Source: Micromussa lordhowensis (lineage: Eukaryota > Cnidaria > Anthozoa > Scleractinia > Lobophylliidae). Taken from it: a DNA stretch of 64,000 nt. Shown here in pieces: positions 26,501 through 39,172 of the stretch (position 1 is the stretch's first letter; the number at the start of each line of letters is the position of its first letter). Position numbers and translations under genes: made by a program. The notes under the pieces were generated by a model. That model was given only the letters and a program-made list of their open reading frames with translations, ran no database searches and was not told the DNA's origin. The DNA is taken from contig OZ026603.1 of the NCBI GenBank assembly GCA_964020085.1, forward strand, positions 6,994,046 through 7,058,045. Reading direction: 5' to 3'.

Positions 26501-28360
26501 ATGTTTAAGTAGGACATGATGGCATTGGTGCCAGGGTGTTTTTTCTGGCCTTCTTTTTGCAGTAGTTTCCCCTGGTCCCAACTTTGCAGAATTTCAGAAA
26601 ACACGCGCTGGGGTCCCCTTGGCAAATTTTACATAGCTCGGCTTCACGGGCACTTTAAGAGGCGCGGTTTGCAGAAAAATCTTTTGCTAGGTTCGCACTT
26701 TAAGGAAATTTTAGTTAGAACATGATGGCATTGGCGCCAGTGTGTTTTTTCTGGCCTTCTTTTTGCAGAAGTTTCCCCTGGTCCCAACTTTGAAGAATTT
26801 CAGAAAACGCGCGCTGGGGGTCCCCTTGGCAAATTTGACATAGCTCGGCCTCACGGGCACTTTAAGAGGCGCGGTTTGCAGCAAAATGTTCTGCTAGGTT
26901 GGCACTTTAAGGAAATTTTAGTTAGGACATGATGGCATTGGCGCCAGCGTGTTTTTTCTGGCCCTCTTTTTGCAGTAGTTTCCCCTGTTCCAACTTTGCA
27001 GAATTTCAGAAAACGCGCGCTGGGGGTCCCCTTGGCAAATTTGACATAGCTCGGCTTCACGGGCACTTTAAGAGGCGCGGTTTGCAGCAAAATGTTCTGC
27101 TAGGATGGCACTTCAAGGAAATGTTAGTTAGGACATGATGGCATTGGCGCCAGGGTGTTTTTTCTGGCCTTCTTTTTGCAGTAGTTTCTCCTGTTCCCAA
27201 CTTTGCAGAATTTCAGAAAACGCGCGCCGGGGTTGCCCTTGGCAAATTTGACATAGCTCGGCTTCACGGGCACTTTAAGAGGCGCGGATTGCAGCAAAAT
27301 GTTCTGCTAGGTTGGCACTTCAAGGAAATTTATGTTAGGACATGATGGCATTGGCGCCAGGGTTTTTTTTCTGGCCTTCTTTTTGCAGTAGTTTCCCCTG
27401 GTTCCAACTTTGCAGAATTACAGAAAACGCGCGCTGGGGGTCCCCTTGGCAAATATGACATAGCTCGGCTTCACGGGCACTTTAAGAGGCGCGGTTTGCA
27501 GCAAAATGTTTTGCTAGGTTGGCACTTCAAGGAAATCGTAGTTGGGACATGATGGCATTGGCGCCAGGGTGTTTTATTCTGGCTTTCTTTTTGCAGTAGT
27601 TTCCCCTGGTCCCAACTTTGCAGAATTTCAGAAAACTCGCGCTGGGGGTCCCCTTGGCAAATTTGACATAGCTCGGCTTCACGGGCACTTTAAGAGGCGC
27701 AGTTTGAAGCAAAAGGTTCTCCTAGGTTGGCACTTTAAGGAAGTTTTAAGTAGGACATGATGGCATTGGTGCCAGGGTGTTTTTTCTGGCCTTCTTTTTG
27801 CAGTAGTTTCCCCTGGTCCCAACTTTGCAGAATTTCAGAAAACGGGCGCTGGGGGTCCCCTTGGCAAATTTGACATAGCTCGGCTTCACGGGCACTTTAA
27901 GAAGCGCGGTTTGCAGCAAAGTGTTCTGCTAGGTTGGCACTTTAAGGAAATGTTAGTTAGGACATGATGGCATTGGCGCCAGGGTGTTTTTTCTGGCCTT
28001 CTTTTTGCAGTAGTTTCCCCTGGTCCCAACTTTGCAGAATTTCAGAAAACGCGCGCTGGGGGTCCCCTTGGCAAATTTGACATAGCTCGGCTTCACGGGC
28101 ACTTTAAGAGGCGCGGTTTGCAGCAAAATGTTCTGCTAGGTTGGCACTTGAAGCAACTGCTAGTTAGGACATGATGGCATTGGCGCCAGGGTGTTTTTTC
28201 TGGCCATCTTTTTGCAGTAGTTTCCCCTGGTCCAAACTTTGCAGAATTTAAGAAAACGCGCGCTGGGGGTCCCCTTGGCAAATTTGACATAGCTCGGCTT
28301 CACGGGCACTTTAAGAGGCGCGGTTTGCAGCAAAATGTTCTGCTAGGTTGGCACTTTAAA
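23579..28360 (+). repeat. Mosaic satellite region C with 5/6-monomer duplication
   Basis: Diverse monomers without one dominant long period. About 25690-26720 resembles 26725-27770. Shared marks are GCAGAAGTTTCCCC with CTTTGAAGAA (25732 and 26766), CCCCTGTTCCAAC (1-bp deletion; 25948 and 26982) and GTTTTATTCTGG (26329 and 27570). The offset is 1034-1035 bp at first and about 1241 bp later, so one extra monomer sits in the second copy near 27310-27520. A run of ten T near 24259 and several GTTTCTTCTGG copies (24675-25310) also mark the block. Confidence 0.75.
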
Positions 28361-31300
28361 GAAATTTTAGTTTCGACATGATGGCATTGGCGCCAGGGTG
28401 TTTTTTCTGGCCTTCTTTTTGCAGTAGTTTTCCCTGGTCTTAACTTTGCAGAATTTCAGAAAACGCACGCTGGGGGTCCCCTTGGCAAATTTGACATAGC
28501 TCGGCTTCACGGGCACTTTAAGAGGCACGGTTTGCAGCAAAATGTTCTGCTAGGTTGACACTTCAAGGAAATCCTAGATAACACATGATGGCATTGGCGG
28601 CAGGGTGTTTTTTCTGGCCTTCTTTTTGCAGTAGTTTCCCCTGGTCCCAACTTTGCAGAATTTCAGAAAACGGGCGCTGGGGGTCCCCTTGGCAAATTTG
28701 ACATAGCTCGGCTTCACTGGCACTTTAAGAAGCGCGGTTTGCAGCAAAATGTTCTGCTAGGTTAGCACTTTTAGGAAATCGTAGTTAGAACATGATCGCA
28801 TTGGCGCCAGAGTGCTTTTTCTGGCCTTCTTTTTGCAGTAGTTTCCCCTGGTCCAAACTTTGCAGAATTTCAGAAAACGCGCGCTGGGGGTCCCCTTGGC
28901 AAATTTGACATAGCTCGGCTTCACGGGCACTTTAAGAGGCGCAGTTTGCAGCAAAATGTTCGGCTGGGTTGGCACTTTAAGGAAATTCTAGTTAAGACAT
29001 GATGGCATTGGCGCCAGGGTGTTTTTTCTGGCCTTCTTTTTGCAGTAGTTTTCCCTGGTCCCAACTTTGCAGAATTTCAGAAAACGCGCGCTGGGGGTCC
29101 CCTTGGCAAATTTGACATAGCTCGGCTTCACGGGCACTTTAAGAGGCGCGGTTTGCAGCAAAATGTTCTGCTAGGTTGGCACTTTAAGGAAATCCTAGTT
29201 AGGACATGATGGCATTGGCGCCAAGGTGTTTTTTCTGGCCTTCTTTTTGCAGTAGTTTCCCTTGGTCCAAACTTTGCAGAATTTCACAAAACGCGCGCAG
29301 GGGGTTCCCTTGGCAAACTTGACATAGCTCGGCTTCACGGGCACTTTAAGAGGCGCGGTTTGCAGCAAAATGTTCTGCTAGGTTGGCACTTCAAGGAAAT
29401 GTTAGTTAGGACATGATGGCATTGGCTCCAGGGTGTTTTTTCTGGCCTTCTTTTTGCAGTAGTTTCCCCTGGTCCCAACTTTGCAGAATTTCAGAAAACG
29501 CGCGCTGGGGGTCCCCTTGGCAAATTTGACATAGCTCGGCTTCACGGGCACTTTAAGAGGCGCGCTTTGCAGCAAAATGTTTTGCTAGGTTGGCACTTTA
29601 AGGAAATGTTAGTTAGAACATGATGGCTTTGGCGCCAGGGTGTTTTTTCTGGCCTTCTTTTTGCAGTAGTTTCCCCTGGTCCCAACTTTGCAGAATTTCA
29701 GAAAACGCGCGCTGGGGGTCCTCTTGGTAAATTTGACATAGCTCGGCTTCACGGGCAGTTTAAGAGGCGCGGTTTGCAGCAAAATGTTCTGCTAGGTTGG
29801 CACTTCAAAGAAATTTTAGCTTTGACATGATGGCATTGGCGCCAGGGTGTTTTTTCTGGCCTTCTTTTTGCAGTAGTTTCCCCTGGTCCAAACTTTGCAG
29901 AATTTCAGAAAACGCGCGCTGGGGGTCCCCTTGGCAAATTTGACATAGCTCGGCTTCACGGGCACTTTAAGACGCGCAGTTTGCAGCAAAATGTTCGGCT
30001 GGGTTGGCACTTTAAGGAAATTCTAGTTAAGACATGATGGCATTGGCGCCAGGGTGTTTTTTCTGGCCTTCTTTTTGCAGTAGTTTTCCCTGGTCCCAAC
30101 TTTGCAGAATTTCAGAAAACGCGCGCTGGGGGTCCCCTTGGCAAATTTGACATAGCTCGGCTTCACGGGCACTTTAAGAGGCGCGGTTTGCAGCAAAATG
30201 TTCTGCTAGGTTGGCACTTTAAGGAAATCCTAGTTAGGACATGATGGCTTTGGCGCCAAGGTGTTTTTTCTGGCCTTCTTTTTGCAGTAGTTTCCCTTGG
30301 TCCAAACTTTGCAGAATTTCAGAAAACGCGCGCTGGGGGTTCCCTTGGCAAACTTGACATAGCTCGGCTTCACGGGCACTTTAAGAGGCGCGGTTTGCAG
30401 CAAAATGTTCTGCTAGGTTGGCACTTCAAGGAAATGTTAGTTAGGACATGATGGCATTGGCGCCAGGGTTTTTTTTCTGGCCTTCTTTTTGCAGTAGTTT
30501 CCCCTGGTCCCAACTTTGCAGAATTTCAGAAAACGCGCGCTGGGGGTCCCCTTGGCAAATTTGACATAGCTCGGCTTCACGGGCACTTTAAGAGGCGCGC
30601 TTTGCAGCAAAATGTTTTGCTAGGTTGGCACTTTAAGGAAATGTTAGTTAGAACATGATGGCATTGGCGCCAGGGTGTTTTTTCTGGCCTTCTTTTTGCA
30701 GTAGTTTCCCCTGGTCCCAACTTTGCAGAATTTCAGAAAACGCGCGCTGGGGGTCCCCTTGGCAAATTTGACATAGCTCGGCTTCACGGGCACTTTAAGA
30801 GGCGCGATTTGCAGCAAAATGTTCTGCTAGGTTGGCACTTCAAGGAATCTTAGTTAGGACATGATGGCATTGGCGCAAGGGTGTTTTTTGTGGCCTTCTT
30901 TTTGCAGTAGTTTCCCCTGGTCCCAACTTTGCAGAATTTCAGAAAACGCGCGCTGGGGGTTCCCTTGGCAAACTTGACATAGCTCGGCTTCACGGGCACT
31001 TTAAGAGGCGCGGTTTGCAGCAAAATGTTCTGCTAGGTTGGCACTTCAAGGAAATGTTAGTTAGGACATGATGGCATTGGCGCCAGGGTGTTTTTTCTGG
31101 CCTTCTTTTTGCAGTAGTTTCCCCTGGTCCCAACTTTGCAGAATTTCAGAAAACGCGCGCTGGGGGTCCCCTTGGCAAATTTGACATACCTCGGCTTCAC
31201 GGGCACTTTAAGAGGCGCGCTTTGCAGCAAAATGTTTTGCTAGGTTGGCACTTTAAGGAAATGTTAGTTAGAACATGATGGCATTGGCGCCAGGGTGTTT

Positions 31301-31481
31301 TTTCTGGCCCTCTTTTTGCAGTAGTTTCCCCTGGTCCCAACTTTGCAGAATTTCAGAAAACGCGCGCTGGGGGTCCCCTTGGCAAATTTGACATAGCTCG
31401 GCTTCACGGGCACTTTAAGAGGCGCGATTTGCAGCAAAATGTTCTGCTAGGTTGGCACTTCAAGGAATCTTAGTTAGGACA
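28361..31481 (+). repeat. Region D: 5-monomer and 3-monomer local duplications
   Basis: About 28820-29720 aligns with 29855-30755 at 1035 bp (5 x 207). Shared marks are GTTCGGCTGGG (28958 and 29993), CCCTTGGTCCAAAC and GCGCGCTTTGCAGC (29562 and 30597). A 3-monomer unit of 620 bp then repeats, roughly 30240-30860 and 30861-31480, with GCGCGCTTTGCAGC again at 31217 and CAAGGAATCTTAG at 30841 and 31461. The unit is 620 and not 621 bp because that link lacks one A. Confidence 0.8.
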
Positions 31482-34400
31482 TGATGGCATTGGCGCAAGG
31501 GTGTTTTTTGTGGCCTTCTTTTTGCAGTAGTTTCCCCTGGTCCCAACTTTGCAGAATTTCAGAAAACGCGCGCTGGGTGTCCCCTTGGCAAATTTCACAT
31601 AGCTCGGCTTCACGGGCACTTTAAGAGGCGCGGTTTGCAGCAAAATGTTCTTCTAGGTTGGCACTTTAAGGAAGTGCAAGTTAGAACATGATGGCATTGG
31701 CGCCAGGGTGTTTATTCTGGCCTTCTTTTTACAGTAGTTTCCCCTGGTCCCAACTTTGCAGAATTTCAGAAAACGCGCGCTGGGGGTCCCCTTGGCAAAT
31801 TTGACATAGCTCGGCTTCACGGGCACTTTAAGAGGCGCGGTTTGCAGCAAAATGTTCTGCTAGGTTGGCACTTGAAGCAAATGCTAGTTAGGACATGATG
31901 GCATTGGCGCCAGGGTGTTTTTTTCTGGCCTTCTTTTTGCAGTAGTTTCCCCTGGTCCAAACTTTGCAGAATTTAAGAAAACGCGCGCTGGGGGTCCTCT
32001 TGGCAAATTTGACATAGCTCGGCTTCACGGGCAGTTTAAGAGGCGCGGTTTGCAGCAAAATGTTCTGCTAGGTTGGCACTTCAAAGAAATTTTAGCTTTG
32101 ACATGATGGCATTGGCGCCAGGGTGTTTTTTCTGGCCTTCTTTTTGCAGTAGTTTCCCCTGGTCCAAACTTTGCAGAATTTCAGAAAACGCGCGCTGGGG
32201 GTCCCCTTGGCAAATTTGACATAGCTCGGCTTCACGGGCACTTTAAGAGGCGCGGTTTGCAGCAAAATGTTTTGCTAGGTTGGCACTTCAAGGAAATTGT
32301 AGTTAGAACATGCTGGCATTGGCGCCAGAGTGCTTTTTCTGGCCTTCTTTTTGCAGTAGTTTCCCCTGGTCCAAACTTTGCAGAATTTCAGAAAACGCGC
32401 GCTGGGGGTCCCCTTGGCAAATTTGACATAGCTCGGCTTCACGGGCACTTTAAGAGGCGCGGTTTGCAGCAAAATGTTCGGCTAGGTTGGCACTTTAAGG
32501 AAATTCAAGTTATGACATGATGGCATTGGCGCCAGGGTGTTTTTTCTGGCCTTCTGTTTGCAGTAGTTTTCCCTGGTCCCAACTTTGCAGAATTTCAGAA
32601 AACGCGCGCTGGGGGTCCCCTTGGCAAATTTGACATAGCTCGGCTTCACGGGAACTTTAAGAGGCGCGATTTGCAGCAAAATGTTCTGCTAGGTTATCAC
32701 TTCAAGGAAATCCTAGTTAGGACATGATGGCATTGGCGCCAAGGTGTTTTTTCTGGCCTTCTTTTTGCAGTAGTTTCCCCTGGTCCCAACTTTGCAGAAT
32801 TTCAGAAAACGCGCGCTGGGGGTCCCCTTGGCAAATTTGACATAGCTCGGCTTCACGGGCACTTTAAGAGGCGCGGTTTGCAGCAAAATGTTCTGCTAGG
32901 TTGGCACTTTAAGGAAATTCTAGTTAGGACATGATGGCATTGGCGCCAGGGTGTTTTTTTTTGGCCTTCTTTTTGCAGTAGTTTCCCCTGGTCCCAACTT
33001 TGCAGAATTTCAGAAAACGCGCGCTGGGGGTCCCCTTGGCAAATTTGACATAGCTCGGCTTCACGGGCACTTTAAGAGGCGCGATTTGCAGCAAAATGTT
33101 CTGCTAGGTTGGCACTTCAAGGAATCTCAGTTAGGACATGATGGCATTGGCGCAAGGGTGTTTTTTGTGGCCTTCTTTTTGCAGTAGTTTCCCCTGGTCC
33201 CAACTTTGCAGAATTTCAGAAAACGCGCGCTGGGGGTCCCCTTGGCAAATTTGACATAGCTCGGCTTCACGGGCACTTTAAGAGGCCCGGTTTGAAGCAA
33301 AATGTTCTTCTAGGTTGGCACTTTAAGGAAATGCAAGTTAGAACATGATGGCATTGGCGCCAGGGTGTTTTTTCTGGCCTTCTTTTTACAGTAGTTTCCC
33401 CTGGTCCCAACTTTGCAGAATTTCAGAAAACGCGCGCTGGGGCTCCCCTTGGCAAATTTGACATAGCTCGGCTTCACGGGCACTTTGAGAGGCGCGGTTT
33501 GCAGCAAAATGTTCTGCTAGGTTGGCACTTGAAGCAAATGCTACTTAGGACATGATGGCATTGGCGCCAGGGTTTTTTTTGTGGCCTTCTTTTTGCAGTA
33601 GTTTCCCCTGGTCCAAACTTTGCAGAATTTAAGAAAACGCGCGCTGGGGGTCCCCTTCGCAAATTTGACATAGCTCGGCTTCACGGGCACTTTAAGAGGC
33701 GCGGTTTGCAGCAAAATGTTTTGCTAGGGTGGCACTTCAAAGAAATCCTAGTTTCAACATGATGGCATTGGCGCCAGGGTGTTTTTTCTGGCTTTCTTTT
33801 TGCAGTACTTTTCCTTGGTCCCAACTTTGCAGAATTTCAGAAAACGCGCGCTGGGGGTCCCCTTGGCAAATTTGACATAGCTCGGCTCCACGGGCACTTT
33901 AAGAGGCGCGGTTTGCAGCAAAATGTTCTGCTAGGCTGGCACTTTAAGGAAATCCTAGATAAGACATGATGGCATTGGCGCCAGGGTTTTTTTTGTGGCC
34001 TTCTTTTTGCAGTAGTTTCCCCTGGTCCAAACTTTGCAGAATTTAAGAAAACGCGCGCTGGGGGTCCCCTTCGCAAATTTGACATAGCTCGGCTTCACGG
34101 GCACTTTAAGAGGCGCGGTTTGCAGCAAAATTTTCGGCTAGGTTGGCACTTTAAGGAAATTCTAGTTAAGACATGATGGCATTGGCGCCAGGGTGTTTTT
34201 TCTGGCCTTCTTTTTGCAGTAGTTTTCCCTGGTCCCAACTTTGCAGAATTTCAGAAAACGCGCGCTGGGGGTCCCCTTGGCAAATTTGACATAGCTCGGC
34301 TTCACGGGCACTTTAAGAAACGCGGTTTGCAGCAAAATGTTCTGCTAGGTTGGCACTTCAAGGAAATTCAAGTTAGGACATGATGGCATTGGCGCCAAGG

Positions 34401-36650
34401 TGTTTTTTCTGGCCTTCTTTTTGCAGTAGTTTCCCCTGGTCCCAACTTTGCAGAATTTCAGAAAACGCGCGCTGGGGGTCCCCTTGGCAAATTTGACATA
34501 GCTCGGCTTCACGGGCACTTCAAGAGGTGCGGTTTGCAGCAAAATGTTCCGCTAGGTTGGCACTTTAAGGAAATGCTAGTTAGAACATGATGGCATTGGC
34601 GCCAGGGTGTTTTTTTTGGCCTTCTTTTTGCAGTAGTTTCCCCTGGTCCCAACTTTGCAGAATTTCAGAAAACGCGCGCTGGGGGTCCCCTTGGCAAATT
34701 TGACATAGCTCGGCTTCACGGGCACTTTAAGAGGCGCGGTTTGCAGCAAAATGTTCTGCTAGGTTGGCACTTCAAGAAAATGGTAGTTAGGACATGATGG
34801 CATTGGCGCCAGGGTGTTTTTTTCTGGCCTTATTTTTGCAGTAGTTTCCCCTGGTCCAAACTTTGCAGAATTTAAGAAAACGCGGGCTGGGGGTCCCCTT
34901 GGCAAATTTGACATAGCTCGGCTTCACGGGCACTTTAAGAGGCGCGGTTTGCAGCAAAATGTTCTGCTAGGTTGGCACTTGAAAGAAATCTTAGTTAGGA
35001 CATGATGGCATTGGCGCCAGGGTGTTTTTTTCTGGCCTTCTTTTTACAGTAGTTTCCCCTGGTCCCAACTTTGCAGAATTTCAGAAAACGCGCGCTGGGG
35101 CTCCCCTTGGCAAATTTGACATAGCTCGGCTTCACGGGCACTTTGAGAGGCGCGGTTTGCAGCAAAATGTTCTGCTAGGTTGGCACTTGAAGCAAATGCT
35201 ACTTAGGACATGATGGCATTGGCGCCAGGGTTTTTTTTGTGGCCTTCTTTTTGCAGTAGTTTCCCCTGGTCCAAACTTTGCAGAATTTAAGAAAACGCGC
35301 GCTGGGGGTCCCCTTGGCAAATTTGACATAGCTCGGCTTCACGGGCACTTTAAGAGGCGCGGTTTGCAGTAAAATGTTCTGCTAGGGTGGCACTTCAAAG
35401 AAATCCTAGTTTCAACATGATGGCATTGGCGCCAGGGTGTTTTTTTTGGCCTTCTTTTTGCAGTAGTTCTCCCTGGTCCCAACTTTGCAGAATTTCAGAA
35501 AACGCGCGCTGGGGGTCCCCTTGGCAAATTTGACATAGCTCGGCTTCACGGGCACTTTAAGAGGCGCGGTTTGCAGCAAAATGTTCTGCTAGGTTGGCAC
35601 TTGAAGGAAATCCTAGTAAGGACATGATGGCATTGGCGCCAAGGTGTTTTTTCTGGCCTTCTTTTTGCAGTAGTTTCCCCTGGTCCCAACTTTGCAGAAT
35701 TTCAGAAAACGCGTGCTGGGGGTCCCCTTGGCAAATTTGACATAGCTCGGCTTCACGGGCACTTCAAGAGGTGCGGTTTGCAGCAAAATGTTCCGCTAGG
35801 GTGGCACTTCAAGGAAATGCTAGTTAGAACATGATGGCATTGGCGCCAGGGTGTTTTTTTTGGCCTTCTTTTTGCAGTAGTTTCCCCTGGTCCCAACTTT
35901 GCAGAATTTCAGAAAACGCGCGCTGGGGGTCCCCTTGGCAAATTTGACATAGCTCGGCTTCACGGGCACTTTAAGAGGCGCGGTTTGCCGCAAAATCTTC
36001 TGCTAGGTTGGCACTTTAAGAAAATGCTAGTTAGGACATGATGGCATTGGCGCCAGGGTGTTTTTTTCTGGCCTTATTTTTGCAGTAGTTTCCCCTGGTC
36101 CAAACTTTGCAGAATTTAAGAAAACGCGGGCTGGGGGTCCCCTTGGCAAATTTGACATAGCTCGGCTTCACGGGCACTTTAAGAGGCGCGGTTTGCAGCA
36201 AAATGTTCTGCTAGGTTGGCACTTCACGGAAATTCTAGTTAGGACATGATGGCATTGGCGCCAGGGTGTTTTTTCTGGCCTTCTTTTTGCAGTAGTTTCC
36301 CCTGGTCCCAACTTTGCAGAATTTTAGAAAACGCGCGCTGGGGGTCCCCTTGGCAAATTTGACATAGCTCGGCTTCACGGGCACTTTAAGAGGCGCGGTT
36401 TGCAGCAAAATGTTATGCTAGGTTAACACTTGAAGGAAATCCTAGTTAGGACATGATGGCATTGGCGCAAGGGTGTTTTCTCTGGCCTTCTTTTTGCAGT
36501 AGTTTCCCCTGGTCCCAACTTTGCAGAATTTCAGAAAACGCGCGCTGGGGGTCCCCTTGGCAAATTTGACATAGCTCGGCTTCACGGGCACTTTAAGAGG
36601 CGCGGTTTGCAGCAAAATGTTATGCTAGGTTGGCACTTGAAGGAAAGCCT
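31482..36650 (+). repeat. Region E: mosaic with 6- and 8-monomer relations
   Basis: CTTCAAGAGGTGCGG with GTTCCGCTAGG occurs at 34521 and 35765, 1244 bp apart (6 monomers plus 2 bp), and TGTTTTTTTCTGGCCTTA follows in both. A second relation of 1658 bp (8 monomers plus 2) joins 33480-33750 to 35138-35430, with GAAGCAAATGCTACTTAGG and AATTTAAGAAAA. A monomer with GTCCTCTTGG, GGGCAGTTTAAG and AGCTTTGACATG near 31996 matches one near 29720, eleven monomers earlier. Confidence 0.75.
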
Positions 36651-36895
36651 AGTTAGGACATGATGGCATTGGCGCAAGCGTGTTTTTTGTGGCCTTCTTT
36701 TTGCAGTAGTTTCCCCTGGTCCCAACTTTGCAGAATTTCAGAAAACGCGCGCTGGGGGTCCCCTTGGCAAATTTGATATAGCTCGGCTTCACGGGCACTT
36801 TAAGAGGCGCGGTTTGCAGCAAAATGTTATGCTAGGTTGGCACTTTAAGGAAATCCTAGTTAGGACATGATGGCATTGGCGCGAGGGTGTATTTC
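36651..36895 (+). repeat. Partial copy of repeat F upstream of copy 1
   Basis: GCGCAAGCGTGTTTTTTGTGG, then AATTTGATATAGC, then GCGCGAGGGTGTATTTCC (36881) mirror the end of F copy 1 (38735-38995, with GCGCGAGGG at 38948). The distance is 2069 bp, about ten monomers and not eleven. One monomer has been lost at the joint with copy 1. Confidence 0.7.
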
Positions 36896-39172
36896 CTGGC
36901 CTTCTTTTTGCAGTAGTTTCCCCTGGTCCCAATTTTGCAGAATTTCAGAAAACGCGCGCTGGGGGTCCCCTTGGCAAATTTGACATAGCTCGGCTTCACG
37001 GGCACTTTAAGAGGCGCGGTTTGCAGCAAAATGTTCTGCTAGGTTAGCACTTTAAGGAAATCGTAGTTAGGAGAATGATGGTATTGGCGCCAAGGCTTTT
37101 TTTCTGGCCTTCTTTTTGCAGTAGTTTCCCCTGGTCCCAACTTTGCAGAATTTCAGAAAACGCGCGCTGGGGGTCCCCTTGGCAAATTTGACATAGCTCG
37201 GCTTCACGGGCACTCTAAGAGGCGCGGTTTGCAGCAAAATGTTTTGCTTGGTTAGCACTTGAAGGAAATTTTAGTTCGGAGTTGATGGCATTGGCGCCAG
37301 GGTGTTTTTTCTGGCCTTCTTTTTGCAGTAGTTTCCCCTGGTCCCAACTTTGCAGAATTTCAGAAAACGCGCGCTGGGGGTCCCCTTGGCAAATTTGACA
37401 TAGCTCGGCTTCACGGGCACTTTAAGAGGCGCGGTTTGCAGCAAAATGTTCTGCTAGGTTAGCACTTTAAGGAAATTTTAGTTAGGACATGATGGCATTG
37501 GCGCCAGGGTGTTTTTTCTGGCCTTCTTTTTGCAGTAGTTTCCCCTGGTCCCAACTTTGCAGAATTTCAGAAAACGCGCGCTGGGGGTCCCCTTGGCAAA
37601 TTTGACATAGCTCGGCTTCACGGGCACTTTAAGAGGCGCGGATTGCAGCAAAATGTTCTGCTAGGTTGGCACTTCAAGGCATCTTAGTTAGAACATGATG
37701 GCATTGGCGCAAGGGTGTTTTTGGTGGCCTTCTTTTTGCAGTAGTTTCCCCTGGTCCCAACTTTGCAGAATTTCAGAAAACGCGCGCTGGGGGTCCCCTT
37801 GGCAAATTTGACATAGCTTGGCTTCACGGGCACTTTAAGAGGCGCGGTTTCCAGCAAAATGTTCTGCTAGGTTAGCACTTTAATGAAAATTTTAGTTCGG
37901 ACATGATGGCATTGGCGCCAGGGTGTTTTTTCTGGCCTTCTTTTTCCAGTAGTTTCCCCTGGTCCCAACTTTGCAGAATTTCAGAAAACGCGCGCTGGGG
38001 GTCCCCTTGGCAAATTTGACATAGCTCGGCTTCACGGGCACTTTAAGAGGCGCGGTTTGCAGCAAAATGTTCTGCTAGGTTGGCACTTCACGGAAATTTT
38101 AGTTAGGACATGATGGCATTGGCGCCAGGGTGTTTTTTCTGGCCTTCTTTTTCCAGTAGTTTCCCCTGGTCCCAACTTTGCAGAATTTCAGAAAACGCGC
38201 GCTGGGGGTCCCCTTGGCAAATTTGACATAGCTCGGCTTCACGGGCACTTTAAGAGGCGCGGTTTGCAGCAAAATGTTATGCTAGGTTGGCACTTGAAGG
38301 AAATCCTAGTTAGGACATGATGGCATTGGCGCAAGGGTGTTTTTTCTGACCTTCTTTTTGCAGTAGTTTCCCCTGGTCCCAACTTTGCAGAATTTCAGAA
38401 AACGCGCGCTGGGGGTCCCCTTGGCAAATTTGACATAGCTCGGCTTCACGGGCACTTTAAGAGGCGCGGTTTGCAGCAAAATGTTCTGCTGGGTTGGCAG
38501 TTTAAGAAAATTTTAGTTCGGACATGATGACATTGGAACCAGGGTGTTTTTTCTGGCCTTCTTTTTGCAGTAGTTTCCCCTGGTCCCAACTTTGCAGAAT
38601 TTCAGAAAACGCGCGCTGGGGGACCCTTGGCAAATTTGACATAGCTCGGCTTCACGGGCACTTTAAGAGGCGCGATTTGCAGCAAAATGTTCTGCTTGGT
38701 TGGCACTTCAAGGAATCTTAGTTAGGACATGATGGCATTGGCGCAAGGGTGTTTTTTGTGGCCTTCTTTTTGCAGTAGTTTCCCCTGGTCCCAACTTTGC
38801 AGAATTTCAGAAAACGCGCGCTGGGGGTCCCCTTGGCAAATTTGATATAGCTCGGCTTCACGGGCACTTTAAGAGGCGCGGTTTGCAGCAAAATGTTCTG
38901 CTAGGTTGGCACTTTAAGGAAATCCTAGTTAAGACATGATGGCATTGGCGCGAGGGTGTATTTCCTGGCCTTCTTTTTGCAGTAGATTCCCCTGGTCCCA
39001 ATTTTGCAGAATTTCAGAAAACGCGCGCTGTGGGTCCCCTTGGCAAATTTGACATAGCTCGGCTTCACGGGCACTTTAAGAGGCGCGGTTTGCAGCAAAA
39101 TGTTCTGCTAGGTGAGCACTTTAAGGAAATCGTAGTTACGAGAATGATGGCATTGGCGCCAAGGTGTTTTTT
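36896..39172 (+). repeat. Higher-order repeat F, copy 1 (11 monomers, 2277 bp)
   Basis: It matches positions 2277 bp (11 x 207) downstream. Paired marks are GAGAATGATGGTATTGG (37072 and 39349), TTCGGAGTTGATGG (37275 and 39552), CAAGGCATCTTAG (37675 and 39952), TTTTTCCAGTAG (37941 and 40218), GATGACATTGGAACC (38526 and 40803) and GGGGGACCCTTGG. The start is sharp: C at 36895 against T at 39172. I noticed about three substitutions between the copies. Confidence 0.92.
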